Notes under the pieces: generated by a model
Database searches by the model: none
The model's input: the letters and a program-made list of their open reading frames with translations, nothing else
Told to the model about the DNA's origin: nothing
Part shown: in pieces, positions 44,189 to 56,401 of the stretch
How the letters are laid out: each line of letters opens with the position of its first letter
Numbering within the stretch: the first letter of the stretch is position 1
NCBI RefSeq assembly: GCF_047948215.1
Contig: NC_134462.1
Location: 119,470,437-119,534,436, forward strand
Reading direction: 5' to 3'
Source of the DNA: Lycorma delicatula
Lineage: Eukaryota > Arthropoda > Insecta > Hemiptera > Fulgoridae
Length of the DNA stretch: 64,000 nucleotides
Translations under genes and position numbers: made by a program

Positions 44189-44740
44189 TTAGTGTGTCGT
44201 TGCGTTATTTGTATAGTTTTTAATAAACGAACTTCTCTGTTGATTATATTTTAGTTTACCGGGTATTACTAGGTGTATATTGCTGCTAAGTAACAGCAGT
44301 AGTTGCAAAGGAAAAGTATGTAAATCGATAAAAAATTTCGGCGACAGAATTTTTGCGAATTCCGATGTATCCTGACCACCTGAGTCCAACCTATGTAAAA
44401 AAAAATCCAGAAAAATTTCCCGAATATGTATGTACGAACGGTAACTACGTATGTTGACGTATATTTTGATAAATGTGTCCGGACTGGCTCGACATAAATT
44501 CTTCGAAAATAGCTCATGTATCGTCTTTAAATGGGGCATTGAAAATGGGATTATATTTTGGATAAAATTCAAAAAGTATGGGAATACTTTTCGCCGTTTT
44601 GAATTTTTGACTTTATATAGAGGTCGTACAGAACTGAACTGAAGTTCAGTTTTATATTTCGGTAAATAGTTTAACTTTCGATTTGGGAAAATATTTACTA
44701 AGTTATTTAAAATTCTAAAATAGTACGTCAATCGGTTTCA
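44189..44740 (-). repeat. Unclassified interspersed repeat, copy 2, with a 180-codon open frame
   Basis: Minus-strand ORF 44731-44189 is one of the longest open frames in the window (180 aa: ... RRKVFPYFLNFIQNIIPFS ... LFSKNLCRASPDTFIKIYVN ... FLDFFLHRLDSGGQDTSEFA ...). The middle aligns with a minus-strand segment at about 17060-17010. Composition is Phe/Leu/Ile-rich and no domain is recognised, so it is more likely a conserved piece of a repeat than a host gene. Confidence 0.45.
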
Positions 44741-45960
44741 GGGATGACAGATATTAAAAGTTATTTTTGAACAGATTACCGCATATCTCGATAACCCGTC
44801 GACCAAAAAGGTTGACAATCGGCGAACATTTCCATAAAGTATATTTATCCCAGCTTCGGCCCGAATTTCGATGGCATCGGACAAGGATGCGTCACGGTAC
44901 TATATTCCCCGTCCACCGGTAATAGCTATACAGATCCCGGGAGGTATTGGTCAAACGTAAGGGACTGACTCAGAACTTCATAATAATCAAACGCGTTCAT
45001 GATAACGTTCCTGTCTTGCATCTTTTTCCGTCTGTCGGACATTTTTGTTTTTTTAATAAAAATTTGTATCTTAAGAACGGATTGAGATATTTTAATGAAA
45101 TTTTGTGTGTATATAGCAGACATTATCTTCTAAAAAATAAATATGTTTGAAAATTTTACCTTTAAAAATCCCAAAATGGCGGTCATAAACATTTGTTTAT
45201 CGTTTATTGTTCCGTAAATATTAGTTTTATCGAATTATATTTTATTTTAGATAAAATTTTAAGCCTTTTATTCCGAAAAAAGTGATGCCTCATACGTTCA
45301 GATTGGTTGACAGACAGTTAAGGTACGGTTAAAATCGTTTAAGTAGATAGTAAAAATTGTGCGTGAAAACAGGCACAAAGTTGTCTGAGTAATTAGTAAA
45401 CGGGTAAGGCGATACTCAATATTTCACTTCTAAGTTTACTTTTAATATTATTATACAAATTTTATATTAAACCGCGAAATTTACTTAAAATGTTCCTATA
45501 AGGGAATCGTACAACTGGTTATTAATTTTTTCGATTTGTTTATAATTTTTGATACTTTTTTCAAGTTGTAGCTGTTATTGAAAACGTTATTTAAGCTTGT
45601 TGTCGAGCAAGTGGTCAATTGCAACCCAAATATTTTTACTAAAACTTTGATTATTTTACCAATTATGTTCTAAATACGGTATAATTTTGAGATAAAAACA
45701 TACAGTACTTGATCAAGGCGGTTCAAAATATTGTTATATTAATTTGGGAACCCAAAATATCTTACTAAAAATTTTGATTCATTTTCTCTATTTTCTTCTA
45801 ATACTGCATAATTTGTAAAGTAACCGTTATATTTGATCACGGGTTTTAATCGGACCCAAGTTTTTTACTGAACGTTTTGATGTTCTTCACAGATTTACTC
45901 TGAATATTGCGTATATGTCATAAATATTTAAAAACCGTTTGGGCGTTTAAAAAAAATCTG
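44741..45960. repeat. Unclassified interspersed repeat, copy 2 second part
   Basis: 45420-45960 matches 17690-18140 in the same orientation. 45000-45530 matches 51080-50560 in inverse orientation; the best segments are GAACGGATTGAGATATTTTA (45074) against the reverse complement at about 50990, and AAGGGAATCGTACAAC (about 45501) against the inverse at about 50595. At least three diverged copies of this family are therefore present. Confidence 0.55.
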
Positions 45961-46124
45961 CCGATGACAAAGCAAAGAAACTTATGTTATACTTTCGCCA
46001 GCTTCTTTGTATGTAGCTGCAAATCGTATCGCAGTTATACAAAGATAAGTTATCTGTTTTTAATACTATAATATAAAATAATATTATATAATATATTTAT
46101 AATATTATAAATATATAATACGAA

Positions 46125-47740
46125 AGGTAAAGTCGATAGATGGGTGGAATATATTGAAGAGTTATACGGAGGAAATGAATTAGAAAATGTTGTTATAGAG
46201 GAAGAAGAAGAAGTTGGTGAGGATGAAATCGGAGAAACAATACTGAGATCTGAATTTAAGAGAGCATTAAAAGATTTAAATGGCAGAAAGGCTCCTAAAT
46301 AGACGGAATACCTGTAGAATTACTGCGCAGTGCAGTTGAGGAAGCGATAGATAGATTATACAAACTGGTGTGTAATATTTATGAAAAAGGGGAATTTCCG
46401 TCAGACTTCAAAAAAAGTGTTATAGTAATGATACTAAAGAAAGCAGGGGCAGATAAATGTGAAGAATACAGAACAATTAGTTTAACTAGTCACGCATAAA
46501 AAATCTTAACTAGAATTCTATACAGAAGAATTGAGAGGAGAGTGGAAGAAGTGTTAGGAGAAGACCAATTTGGTTTCAGGAAGAGTATAGGGACAAGGGA
46601 AGCAATTTTAGGAATCAGATTAATAGTAGAAGAAAGATTAAAGAAAAACAAACCAACATACTTGGCGTTTATAGACCTAGAAAAGGCATTCGATAACGTA
46701 GACTGGAATAAAATGTTCAGAATTTTAAAAAAATTAGGGTTCAAATACAGAGATAGAAGAACAATTGCTAACATGTACAGGAACCAAACAGCAACAGTAA
46801 TCGAAGAACATAAGAAAGAAGCCGTAATAAGAAAGGTAGACCGACAAGGATGTTCCCTATCTCCGTTACTTTTTAATCTATATATGGAACTAGCAGTTAA
46901 TGATGTTAAAGAACAATTTAGATTCGGAGTAACAGTACAAGGTGAAAAGATAAAGATGCTACGATTTTCTGATGAATTAGTAATTCTAGCCGAGAGTAAA
47001 AAGGATTTAGAAGAAACAATGAACGGCATAGATGAAGTCCTACGCAAGAACTATCGCATGAAAATAAACAAGAACAAAACGAAAGTAATGAAATGTAGTA
47101 GAAATAACAAAGATGGACCACTGAATGTGAAAATAGGAGGAGAAAAGATTATGGAGGTAGAAGAATTTTGTTATTTGGGAAGTAGAATTACTAAGACGGA
47201 CGAAGCAGAAGCGATATAAAATGCCGAATAGCACAAGCTAAACGAGCCTTCAGTAAGAAATATAATTTGTTTACATCAAAAATTAATTTAAATGTCAGGA
47301 AAAGATTTTTGAAAGTGTATGTTTGGAGTGTCGCTTTAATGGAAGTGAAACTTGGACAATCGGAGTATCTGAGAAGAAAAGATTAGTAGCTTTTGAAATG
47401 CGGTGCTATAGGAGAATGTTAAAAATCAGATGGGTGGATAAAGTGACAAATGAAGAGGTATTGCGGCAAATAGATGAAGAAAGAAGCATTTGGAAAAATA
47501 TAGTTAAAAGAAGAGACAGACTTATAGGCCACATACTAAGGCATCCTGGAATAGTCGCTTTAATATTGGAAGGACAGGTGTAGAAGGGAAAAATTGTGTA
47601 GGCAGGCCACGTTTGGAATATGTAAAACAAATTTTTAGGGATGTCGGATGTAGAGGGTATACTGAAATGAAACGACTGGCACTAGATAGGGAATCTTGGA
47701 GAGCTGCATCAAACCAGTCAAATGACTGAAGACAAAAAAA
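46125..47740 (+). mobile_element. LINE (non-LTR retrotransposon), copy B, 5'-truncated
   Basis: It starts at GGTAAAGTCGATAGATGGGTGG (WVEYIEELYGGNE, about 46142) and ends with AATGACTGAAGACAAAAAAA. The best frame, 46542-47219 (225 aa), spans much of the reverse transcriptase: EDQFGFRKSIGTREAILGIR, TYLAFIDLEKAFDNVDWNKM, RQGCSLSPLLFNLYMELAVN, MLRFSDELVILAES and FCYLGSRITK. The catalytic FADD box is changed to FSDE, losing the second Asp. After a frameshift, the C-terminal region continues at 47323-47583 with CYRRMLKIRWVDKVTNEEVL and RRDRLIGHILRHPGIVAL. A frameshift near 46300 and a stop at 46497 break the N-terminal side. Same family as copy A at 5.8-7.6 kb, but less decayed. Confidence 0.92.
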
Positions 47741-48753
47741 ACAAAAAATATATATATATATTACTAGTTACCGTATAGTATAGTTAATACGGTGTAGTAA
47801 TCTATATGCTAATTTCTTACCACTTTTGTGGTGAATTTACGGCTGATTTATCTCCGACTGAACAGCTGATGTATTCATTTAAATATTTGTTTGTAGTCGG
47901 ATCTGTGTGGCCCGACTGGTAAACAGATCGACCGATTTTAATTTGATTTTGTGTAAGCTATACCATTAAGCAGCAGATTTCTACTCGGATAATTAAATGA
48001 TCGCTTCAAAACAGACTTTGATCCCCAGACTTGTGAAGTAGTATCGCGCTTGGAGGTACGGAGTAATAACGGATTTCATGGGTTTTTCTATTTGATATAT
48101 TTAAAGGTTTTATGGGGAATATCTTTCTTTTTTGTAATTAAAAGCTTCAATATAGTATTTCATTTCTGTAATTCACCACTAATCTTTTTGGTAGTTAATG
48201 GGATTGATTTTATAAATAGAATTTTAATTCCACGGACGTTAAATATTTTTCAAGATTTATTCTGTACTACGCATGTCAGTATCGTTTTCTAAAATTTCAA
48301 ATATTTTTTGTAAAAAATAATTTTTTTATAAATTTTACTTCAACTATTGCATCCGTCTTATCAAATATTGAGCGATATCGTTTTATTGAAAAGATGCTTT
48401 GTACTAAAAACAGAAAAAGTTATAAAATTCAGCACGATAGAGGGGAATGTACAAAAAACCAGATATTTGTTTAAACAGTACAGTGGAAACAGTTGTTCCG
48501 GCTGAATACGACTTTAGTAGCGTTGTAAATTATTTCTTAAATAAAAATAGCTCATACATCACCTGGGAAAATTACATCTTAGTAAAAAGACTACGTAGTC
48601 AACGGAAAAAATGAAATTTATACCGGAAAATGATTTAATTTATAAAAGACAAAACAAAACCGGGAAAAAGTTGCAATCTTTCTAGGCTCCATCCTCACGA
48701 GCTTTAAAAAAAAAACATATATATATGTATTAAAAAAGTGAAAATCCACCTTA
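47741..48753. other. AT-rich DNA, nothing recognised
   Basis: A short (TA)n tract lies at 47748-47762. A small open frame at 48050-48292 has no recognisable domain. Confidence 0.4.
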
Positions 48754-48770
48754 TCACAAATTAAATTTGT

Positions 48771-48810
48771 TTCTCTAGATCTTTCAGTCCTTAGACCATC
48801 GACAGGAGAA
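48771..48810 (-). ncRNA. Hammerhead-ribozyme-like motif, mutated core (left end)
   Basis: The minus strand reads TTCTC-CTGTCGA-TGGTCTAAGGACT-GAAAGATCTA-GAGAA. Layout and stem I match the right-end motif, but the core is CUGUCGA instead of CUGANGA, so self-cleavage is unlikely. Confidence 0.5.
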
Positions 48811-50218
48811 TAAAATAATATTATATAATAAAGTGAAAAATTAAAACGATTAAGAAGTCATGACTGTTTGCTAGTTATCAGTAATCTAACACAATTCATA
48901 CTCTTTAAAAAATGGTTATAATATTATACGTACTTTACATAAAATAACATTACTACTGATACAAAATTTATATCTTTAGATATTTTTAATATGTATTCTA
49001 ATATAGATTTAAATATAAAGTATATAAACGAATTAATCGATGCGATTAAATTACGTTGCGATTATAGTTTTTTTTTACTTTTAATAATCAGTGTTATTAA
49101 CAGCCTTTTGGTTTAGCGATGGGGGAACCATTATCGGCAATTATGGCAGAAATATACCTACAATTTTTAGAAGATATATTAAAAAATCCTAACCCAAGAC
49201 GTCATTATGTTATACAAACGTTATGTTGACGACATTGTAAAAATAATCAAAACGAATCGGATACAATATTAAATAAATTTAATAAAATTGGTAAACACGT
49301 AAAAAATACTATAGAAATAGAAAAGTAAAATTGTTTAACTTTTTTAGATACAAAAATATATAACAATAAAATTAGAAATACATGTTAAACCTTTAAATGA
49401 TACAATAATCGACTACAATTCAATTCATACATGGTCCCAAAAGATGGCTGTTTTAATGCACTTTTATATATAAAGTCATACTGCGTTTCTTAAACACGAT
49501 AAAGTTTCTCTAAAGAAAGAAATAGAAATTATTAAAAATATTGCTGCTACTAATGGTTATTATATTAATACTGTAAAATAAATTATACAATAGATTAAGT
49601 AATAAAATTAATACTACTAACAATATAAAAGTTTCACCAGATAAAAATGAAAAAAAAAATATATAAAAAATGAATACACTCCAAGTGTCAAAAAATTGGA
49701 AAATCGTACAAAAAAATTAACATACACCTGCATATACTGTAAATAATAAATTAATTAAATATATTAATAATAATGCTAATTTTGATAAACAAGGGCTATT
49801 GATAAATTGGTTTTGATATACAGTATATCGGTATTGGATGACCAATTGTAAATTTCTACACGTGAAAAAGAACAGATAAATAGTATTAAAAACAATAAAC
49901 TAGAAAATTCTAACTTTGCTAAACGTTTGTTAGATAATGGTCATACATACGATTTACAGTAATCATAAAAAGCTAATTATTGAGCAAACATTTTTTAAAA
50001 ATAAGTTGTTTTTACATGTCTTGAATGTAGATATAAATAGATAATAATTTAAATAAATAAAATATTCTTAAAGCATTGTTCCCGTTAATTTCATTTTATT
50101 TCACCAGATTACACTTTACATATCAATTCAGTATATTAACTAGCAAACATTTAAATTACTTAATTTAAATTAATTAACTAGCTTAATCATTTTAATTTTA
50201 TTTTATAATATTATTTTA

Positions 50219-50258
50219 TTCTCCTGACGATGGTCTTATGACTGAAAGATCTAGAGAA
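50219..50258 (+). ncRNA. Hammerhead-ribozyme-like motif in Penelope terminal segment
   Basis: Sequence order is TTCTC (stem I), CTGACGA (fits the CUGANGA core), GGTC-TTAT-GACT (stem II with one G-U pair and an unpaired preceding T), GAAA (core), AGATCT (self-complementary stem III) and A, then GAGAA, which pairs with TTCTC. The cleavage site would follow the A at 50253. The very short self-complementary stem III is what has been described for Penelope-element hammerheads that act as dimers. The motif sits where those ribozymes occur, in the terminal repeat. Activity is not shown. Confidence 0.6.
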
Positions 50259-50449
50259 ACACATTTAATGTGCTGGTTAGGTGGATTTTAACTTTTTTAA
50301 TAATTTATTAACATATCAGCGGTAACCGTGTTTGAGAAATATATATATATCATCTGTTATATATATTGAATGTATATTAATTTTAAACATTAATGATTTC
50401 ATTTTTTTAACTTAAAATTGATCAGATCAGTAATCGATTTTAGAATTTG

Positions 50450-51090
50450 CTATTAGGTAACGAATGTAATGTACGATTTAAGAAATCGATTTTTGCCGAG
50501 TGTTCTGGCGAAATTCAATAGGTGGTAGAAGGAATTGAATATAGCGGCAATGCTTACCTCGAGTAAAAATTAATAATCCGTTGTACGATTCCCTTACAAA
50601 GAAGATTGTAAGTAAATTTCACCTTTATTACAAAATTTGTTTAAGGATTTAGAAAAAAGGTAATAAAATGTGAAATCTAGTATCGCTACACCGCTTGTCG
50701 CTAGAGGTGTTGACTGGATGTTACAATTTCGTGCCCGATTTAAAGCGTAAGTTTTGTGATCCGCCTTAACATATATCTCGGCAATATATCGACCGAGTTG
50801 AACGATTAAGGTGTCGTTTTGTTCTGAATAAAAGGCTTCATATTTAAACTGTTTTCGATAAACTGATAATTACGAAACTGTTTATGATGAAAATTTTAAC
50901 AGCATTTGTTTTTTAATTTTTAAAGGTATAATTTATTTTGCAGAAGATGATATCGACCGCATACATGCACGAAATTTCATTAAAATATCTCAATTCGTTC
51001 TTAAGATATAAATTTTGTATGAAAAAGTAGAAAATGGCGAACAGACGGAAAGAGAAGCTAGATAAGCCAGATGTAGTGTTCAGATGAATA
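50450..51090. repeat. Unclassified interspersed repeat, copy 3 (inverted relative to 45 kb)
   Basis: The segment CATTAAAATATCTCAATTCG (about 50979) and the following GTTCTTAAGATATAAATTTTG are the inverse of 45060-45090. TTGTACGATTCCCTTACAAA (50581) is the inverse of 45496-45515. Confidence 0.6.
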
Positions 51091-51959
51091 CTTACTTTTT
51101 GTTTATTTTGATGTCTTGAATCGATCCCTTAAGTTTGACCTACACTTTGTCTGACTATCCTGTCGGACAAAAGATAAAACAAAAAATTAGGATAGTGTGA
51201 TGCCCTCGTGTCCTATGCGGTCGAAAATCAGGCAAAAGCCGGGATAAATAAATATATTTGAGCAAATTTCAACTTTTTTAGACAACAAGGTTTAGAAATA
51301 CGAGGCAAAAACTGTTTAATGGTAATGTAGAATATCACCTTTTCTAAATTCGATTTACTTAAAAATTTATAATATTAAATAACTTGATAAACGACCCGTC
51401 CCCCGTTTTTTTTTTAATTTTGTCAAAAATGTAATGCCGTCAGTGTCCCGCTTATAGAAATTTTTTGAATTATTTTCGATGAATTTGTGTTTAACCAGTC
51501 CGGAGGTATTAATCAAAATACAGGCCTACACATCTTCCAGAAATTTCTACGGTTTTTTTGGACTCGGGAGTCGTGAAAACCCTACCTCGAGATTTTAGAC
51601 CGGCATTAAAACAAGTAACAAATAAAAATCCCCAGTATACTTTCACTTCGTAGATGCCGTTTAGCAACAAAAGAGCTATACCTGGGAAAGTAAAAGACGA
51701 GTAAAAATGTTAAATAAGACAAAAATAAAATGTATTATATAAGGCTGATGAATTTTATATAAAAATTTAAGCGCATAAAATTTATTCAGTAAATCCTTTT
51801 TATACCGATTTCTTTATCTTTTTTAAAATACAAAAATTTGTAGTACATTTTTACCCTTTTCGAAGAGAAGTACGCTATTACTTTCGGCCGCACGGTAGAA
51901 TTCGGGGGTGAATTCTTTACGTTTTGAGGTATGACGAGTATTAAAATTTTATAAATTTT
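51091..51959. other. AT-rich DNA, unclassified
   Basis: No gene was recognised. The GC-richer patch at 51480-51690 may be another dispersed repeat, but no partner was confirmed. Confidence 0.35.
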
Positions 51960-52250
51960 GTGGTTCAAAAATTTCAAAAACTATTGGATCAATTTCATTG
52001 ACGTTTAGATAAAATCTAGTAGTGTATCTGAAGTTGTCATGTGGACATTTGATGAATATTGATCGAATCGTTCTTGAATTACGCCTAATTGTTCTAAAAT
52101 CTTTATAATATTGTGCCTCAAAAATCTCTAAAACTATCGGATCAATTTCATTGTAATTTAGATTAGGTGTAGTAGTGTATGTGACGTTGTGCATGTGAAA
52201 AATGTGATATAGGTCCGTCGAATATTTCTTGAATTACGCTTAATTTAAGG
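51960..52250. repeat. Direct tandem repeat, two units, period 153 bp
   Basis: GGATCAATTTCATTG occurs at 51986 and 52139. Each is preceded by TC(A)AAAA(A)T..C.AAAACTAT and followed by TAGTAGTGTAT..GA.GTTGT, then TCTTGAATTACGC.TAATT. The period is a multiple of three, and on the minus strand both units read in one frame (NEIDPIVFEIFEPQN and NEIDPIVLEIFEAQY). Confidence 0.8.
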
Positions 52251-55200
52251 TAGCTTAATTTATAGTAATATAATATACTTGAAAATATTTTTATATCTAA
52301 AAAAGTATTGATAAAAATATTTCTTTAAATTTACTCGATAAATGTTATTAAATGAATAATTTTTTTTCAATCGATGCGGCTTAGAAAATTTTCTAACAGT
52401 TTTCTAACAGTTATTTAAGTTATGAATCGTATTATAATTTCTCCGTGAATTTTTTCTTTTAGTAGATAGTTTATATGAAAATAAAATAGTTTTATAGACC
52501 TTGAAGGCAAGGGTTCGTCCTTCTATTACAGTTGCAAATGTTTAATTTGTCTTAAAAAAAAGTTAATATTTCTACAATAATTGTCGCAGAGCTTGATGGA
52601 TGTCGTAAATTTTTAAAGTTTAACAGGACTTCAAAATTCAAATAAATTCAATAACCGAAAGAAAATAATTAATCGCATATATATTTATTCTTTAATCGTT
52701 TTAATATTTATTTATTAATCGATGATAATCTAAGTAGTTTTAATTCTAGTGTTAATTTAAGAAATAGAGTATCTTCGTTACTGTACGTTAATTTTAAGTA
52801 TACCTGTACCGTTTTGTTTTCTAGAACAAACCGAAGCTGCATTAGGAAACATTTTATTGCTGGAGGGGAACTATTTTTCGCTATTCTCCTTCGTATTTCT
52901 TATCTCAAAAACCATTGCTTTATTCGTAGTTAGAATAATCACTTTAAGTAAAACGACTGATTGTCATTGATTTTATACCCCGTTAAATACTACCAGTTTA
53001 GTAAATATTGTCGGTCGATGCCACGTTAGGATATTAATTTATTATTTGGATGAAATGCGCTCGATTATTTTAATCGTTGTTAAACTACTTGTATCGTTAA
53101 ATTATTTTTATATCGGTTTATTCGAGCCGCCATTTTTAAGTTAAATTATAGCTATCAAAGTAGTTTACAGGTTATCCGGTACAGGTTCCATAATGAAGTA
53201 TTCGCTATTTTTACTTGCTTTATTTTAATTCACGATGTTTTTTCAGTTTTTTTTCCATTTTGTCCTCAAATCTTGCATCCTTAATTTAAAATACTTCCTA
53301 ACATTGCCGATTGATATAATTTTGCACAGTTATTAAGGTCGGGTAACAATACAATATTCAACTATTACGTTTGCAAACATCCCCCCGTGCGGGGGTAAAT
53401 TTGTAAAATGTATACAAGCGACAAAAAAAGTTTTGTTAATTTAAAATTGTATTTCGATTATTAAAAACTTCACTATTTCGTTACTTCGTATAGTAAATGT
53501 TTGATATTTTATAAATATAATAGACATTTTAATATACGATGTTATCTTTTGAAATCTAAATTAGCCTACTACTAATTAAACTCGTGCAATGTATGATAAT
53601 AATTTGATTAAAGTACGACTAAAAAGTATAAAGCAAATTTTTAAAAACTTCGGTAATATTATTTTTTCTTTAAACGGTTTTTTGTTATAATTTTAAAATT
53701 ATTCAGCCTAACGTTTTACTGTTGGACTTAATTGTAACGCGACTAATTTTTAGTTTTAAATTTTATTTTATTTTTCTTTACGGGGCTTTATTATCTTGAA
53801 TCGTATATATACTGTTGTCGTTAACGATTTAAAATCAATTACACTGTTCTAATTATTTCTTTTAATTTTCCATTAATTTATAATTAACCATAAAATCACC
53901 CGATTTATCTGTCTCCATTCCGCTCTAATTTGCACGTAATTATTATAATTATTACTTTATTTCTTTCACCGTGTTTTCCTTCCCTTTTCTTTGCGTGATA
54001 AATGTAAATAAACGGATGTTAAGTAGTTATAATTTTAGATCGGTTTATTGTGTTTTTTCTTTTTATCGAAAAAGTATTCTGTATTATATTTTTTCTGTAT
54101 TTCGGTATATCTGATTACGTGTGCGCCGATCGGTGTAACAGGTCAAACTTATCGTTTAAAATTAATCGTTATTACACGGTTTATTTTAGCGCTCTGAACG
54201 GCATAATTTTAGGGATTTATGACGGCTAAAATTAATTAAGCGGGATATTATGTTGCCATGTGGAAGGCAGTATAAGCAGTAAATAATAAAGGTAGTATAA
54301 TAATAAATTATTTATTATTTATTAAGGCGGAAAAAGCATCTACTTTCTTCGTTCTTGAAGACGAGTAATTTATTAGGATTCTTATACTTAGAAGTTTTAA
54401 AACGTTTGATATTTTGCTTCTTTTAGATTTCGATTAATTTTAATTTCAATTTTTTGTTTAGTTGTAGTTTTAAAAATTCAATTTTCTCAATAGTCGCATT
54501 TATTTTGTTTTATTATTAACCGTTTTACAAGATCTAATAATAAAATAAAAGTCGCTTGTTATAGATAAAAGCTTTCAGCCGTATTAAAAAATTAGTCGCA
54601 GAGCATCGAACGCAGGATACAGCTTCAAGAAAGTGAAATGGCTAATGACAAAAATTAATTTCAATTTTTTTTTTAATATTTTTTTTAAAATAAAAGTTTT
54701 ATATAAAAAGTTTCTTTATTCAAAATAGATTACTTCTCTTGCTACTTAAACTTACTTATTTTATATTTTTAAGTTTTGAAAATAAAACGATACAAAGCAG
54801 TTGTATAATTAATTTTACTAAGTAGTTAAAACGATTGTTCTAACAATTCTATATTTGTTAGAAATTTGTGTAATAAATAATAAAGTAAAACAAAAATTGA
54901 AATCTTTAAATCAAATAATGTGTATAACATTTGGTTATTTTTTTTTTTTAGTTTTTATTGAATTAATCTTAACGGTTTAAAATATCAAAAGAAGATTCTA
55001 AATTCAGCGTCGTGTATTTTTAAAAGTATTTTTAATAAGCCTTGTTCATTATCTTGATGATTATTCAACGATCGGTTATTTTTCTTTTGAAGAGGAAATT
55101 CCTCTGGTGGTATTGTTGCAAGTTTTTTCGTAACAAGTAGATTGTTTTTAACAAAAAATTAGCTTATATAGACGATTTGAAAATTTTTTTTTCATCATCG

Positions 55201-56152
55201 CTTAGTTTTGGATTGTTGGCGCGATCTCATTGTGATATTCAACATATTTTTGATAAAATAACTGTAGTAAGCGTAGATAATTAAATACTATTTATCAAAA
55301 CATCTTTAGCTCATACTAAGTAGCAGACTCTATATGTAGGTCGTTTTTTTTTCTAATGTAAATTTTATCAAGCGGATAGAGAGATACCGTCGCTATGGGT
55401 TCCTTAACGATTTTATTCAAAAGATTATTTAATGTACCGGCTAAATTTTCTTTTAGGTCTGTCCATATTTTAATAAAGGGAAAAACGTTAAATTAAATAA
55501 GTTTAAAAAGTAAAACAAAATAAATAAAACCAAAAGGATATGGCCAAGAAATTAAAAAAAATCAACCGTATCGGTTTTTTGAATTTCAGGTTTTTGATTT
55601 TAAATTCTTTGTAGTTGAACGACTAAATCAACGGTTCGTAAAATTATCGGTGGCTGTTTTAAAAGTTGTTTACAATGTGGCAAATTTGTAATATTTTTTG
55701 AAGTCGAGTATTATTTAAAATTTATTTAAAGTTTTTATCTGTAAATGAGGTGATTTCCAACTTCCGGTAATATCTCATTTTAGCGACAGCTTTATTTAAC
55801 CTGTACTCGTAACAAAAGCCTCACTATATTATTTGACGTTCGCTACTGTGTAATAACAGTTTTGTTTTATAATTTTTTTGATAGTGAACAGAGATATGTT
55901 ATTTGATTTATTTTTTTAACGCATAAATATAACGTTAATAAAAGAATATTTTGTTAGAATATATAAGTTTGTATAATACGTTGAAAGAATTCAATCGTCA
56001 CGTAAAAACTGCTGTTTATAATTAAAAAATTTTTTTTTGTTTTGTTTAGTATATAATCTAAGTACAAAAATAACTTAATCGGTTTATACAAAATGTATTT
56101 ATTTAATAAGTAGATTAATATTTTTAAAACTTTATTTTAACGTATAAATAGT
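52251..56152. other. Long AT-rich intergenic DNA, nothing recognised
   Basis: I see no coding, RNA or transposon feature I can support. It lies downstream of the GPCR stop codon at 56153, so its right part should include the gene's 3' UTR. Confidence 0.4.
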
Positions 56153-56401
56153 TTAGAGTGAAGTGTCGTGTCGACGGTTTGAAGTATTGCGTCTCGATGT
56201 TCCGTTTATGAGCGGTTGATCTTGTGAATTGCTGCTTAAGTGGCAGACTGTTGTTCTACGTTGACTGCTGTAACGGGAACAATGAGTTCTTCTTTGTGAT
56301 CCGTCGACTCTGAGGTTTAAAATCGTTAATTCTTGATCGTTCGGTATACATATCTTGCAGCATTTTCTTAAACAGTTTCCCAACATTCTCTTTAAGGCTA
56401 T
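56153..56401 (-). CDS. Last coding exon of a class A GPCR (helix 8 and C-terminal tail)
   Basis: The exon starts after a CTTATTTTTCAG acceptor (at 56402) and runs to TAA at 56155-56153: 82 codons. It begins IALKRMLGNCLRKCCKICIP, a basic amphipathic helix followed by a Cys cluster typical of helix 8 and palmitoylation sites. A Ser/Arg-rich tail follows (SQRRTHCSRYSSQRRTTV ... NTSNRRHDTSL), with possible phosphorylation and arrestin sites. It joins in phase 0 to the exon at 61463-61143, giving RMHEIK|IALKRM across the junction, exactly where helix 8 follows TM7. The tail has no recognised subfamily signature. Join inferred from splice sites, phase and domain continuity. Confidence 0.8.
   Translation of the reverse strand: MALKRMLGNCLRKCCKICIPNDQELTILNLRVDGSQRRTHCSRYSSQRRTTVCHLSSNSQDQPLINGTSRRNTSNRRHDTSL

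Larger units (their letters stand above)
48754..50290 (+). mobile_element. Penelope-like element with inverted terminal segments
   Basis: Inverted copies of an approximately 80-bp segment (48754-48835 and 50205-50290) bracket the element; both contain TTTCTCTAGATCTTTCAGTC or its complement. Inside, + strand frames give LDIFNMYSNIDLN-like residues (about 48981), GLAMGEPLSAIMAEIYLQFL (49111-49170), YKRYVDDIVKIIK (49217-49255, intact YVDD) and FLDTKIYNNKI (about 49342). KEIEIIKNIAATNGYYI follows at about 49517. A terminal stretch reads SNFAKRLLDNGHTYDLQ (about 49910-49960), as in the GIY-YIG endonuclease domain of Penelope elements. Stops and frameshifts are common and the 5' half of the reverse transcriptase is short or missing. 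Confidence 0.85.

Noticed and set aside
44189..44731. 180-codon minus-strand ORF considered as a host gene
   Set aside because: Part of it recurs at about 17 kb in a broken form, composition is Phe/Leu/Ile-rich, and no domain or splice context supports a gene. Kept as part of a repeat.
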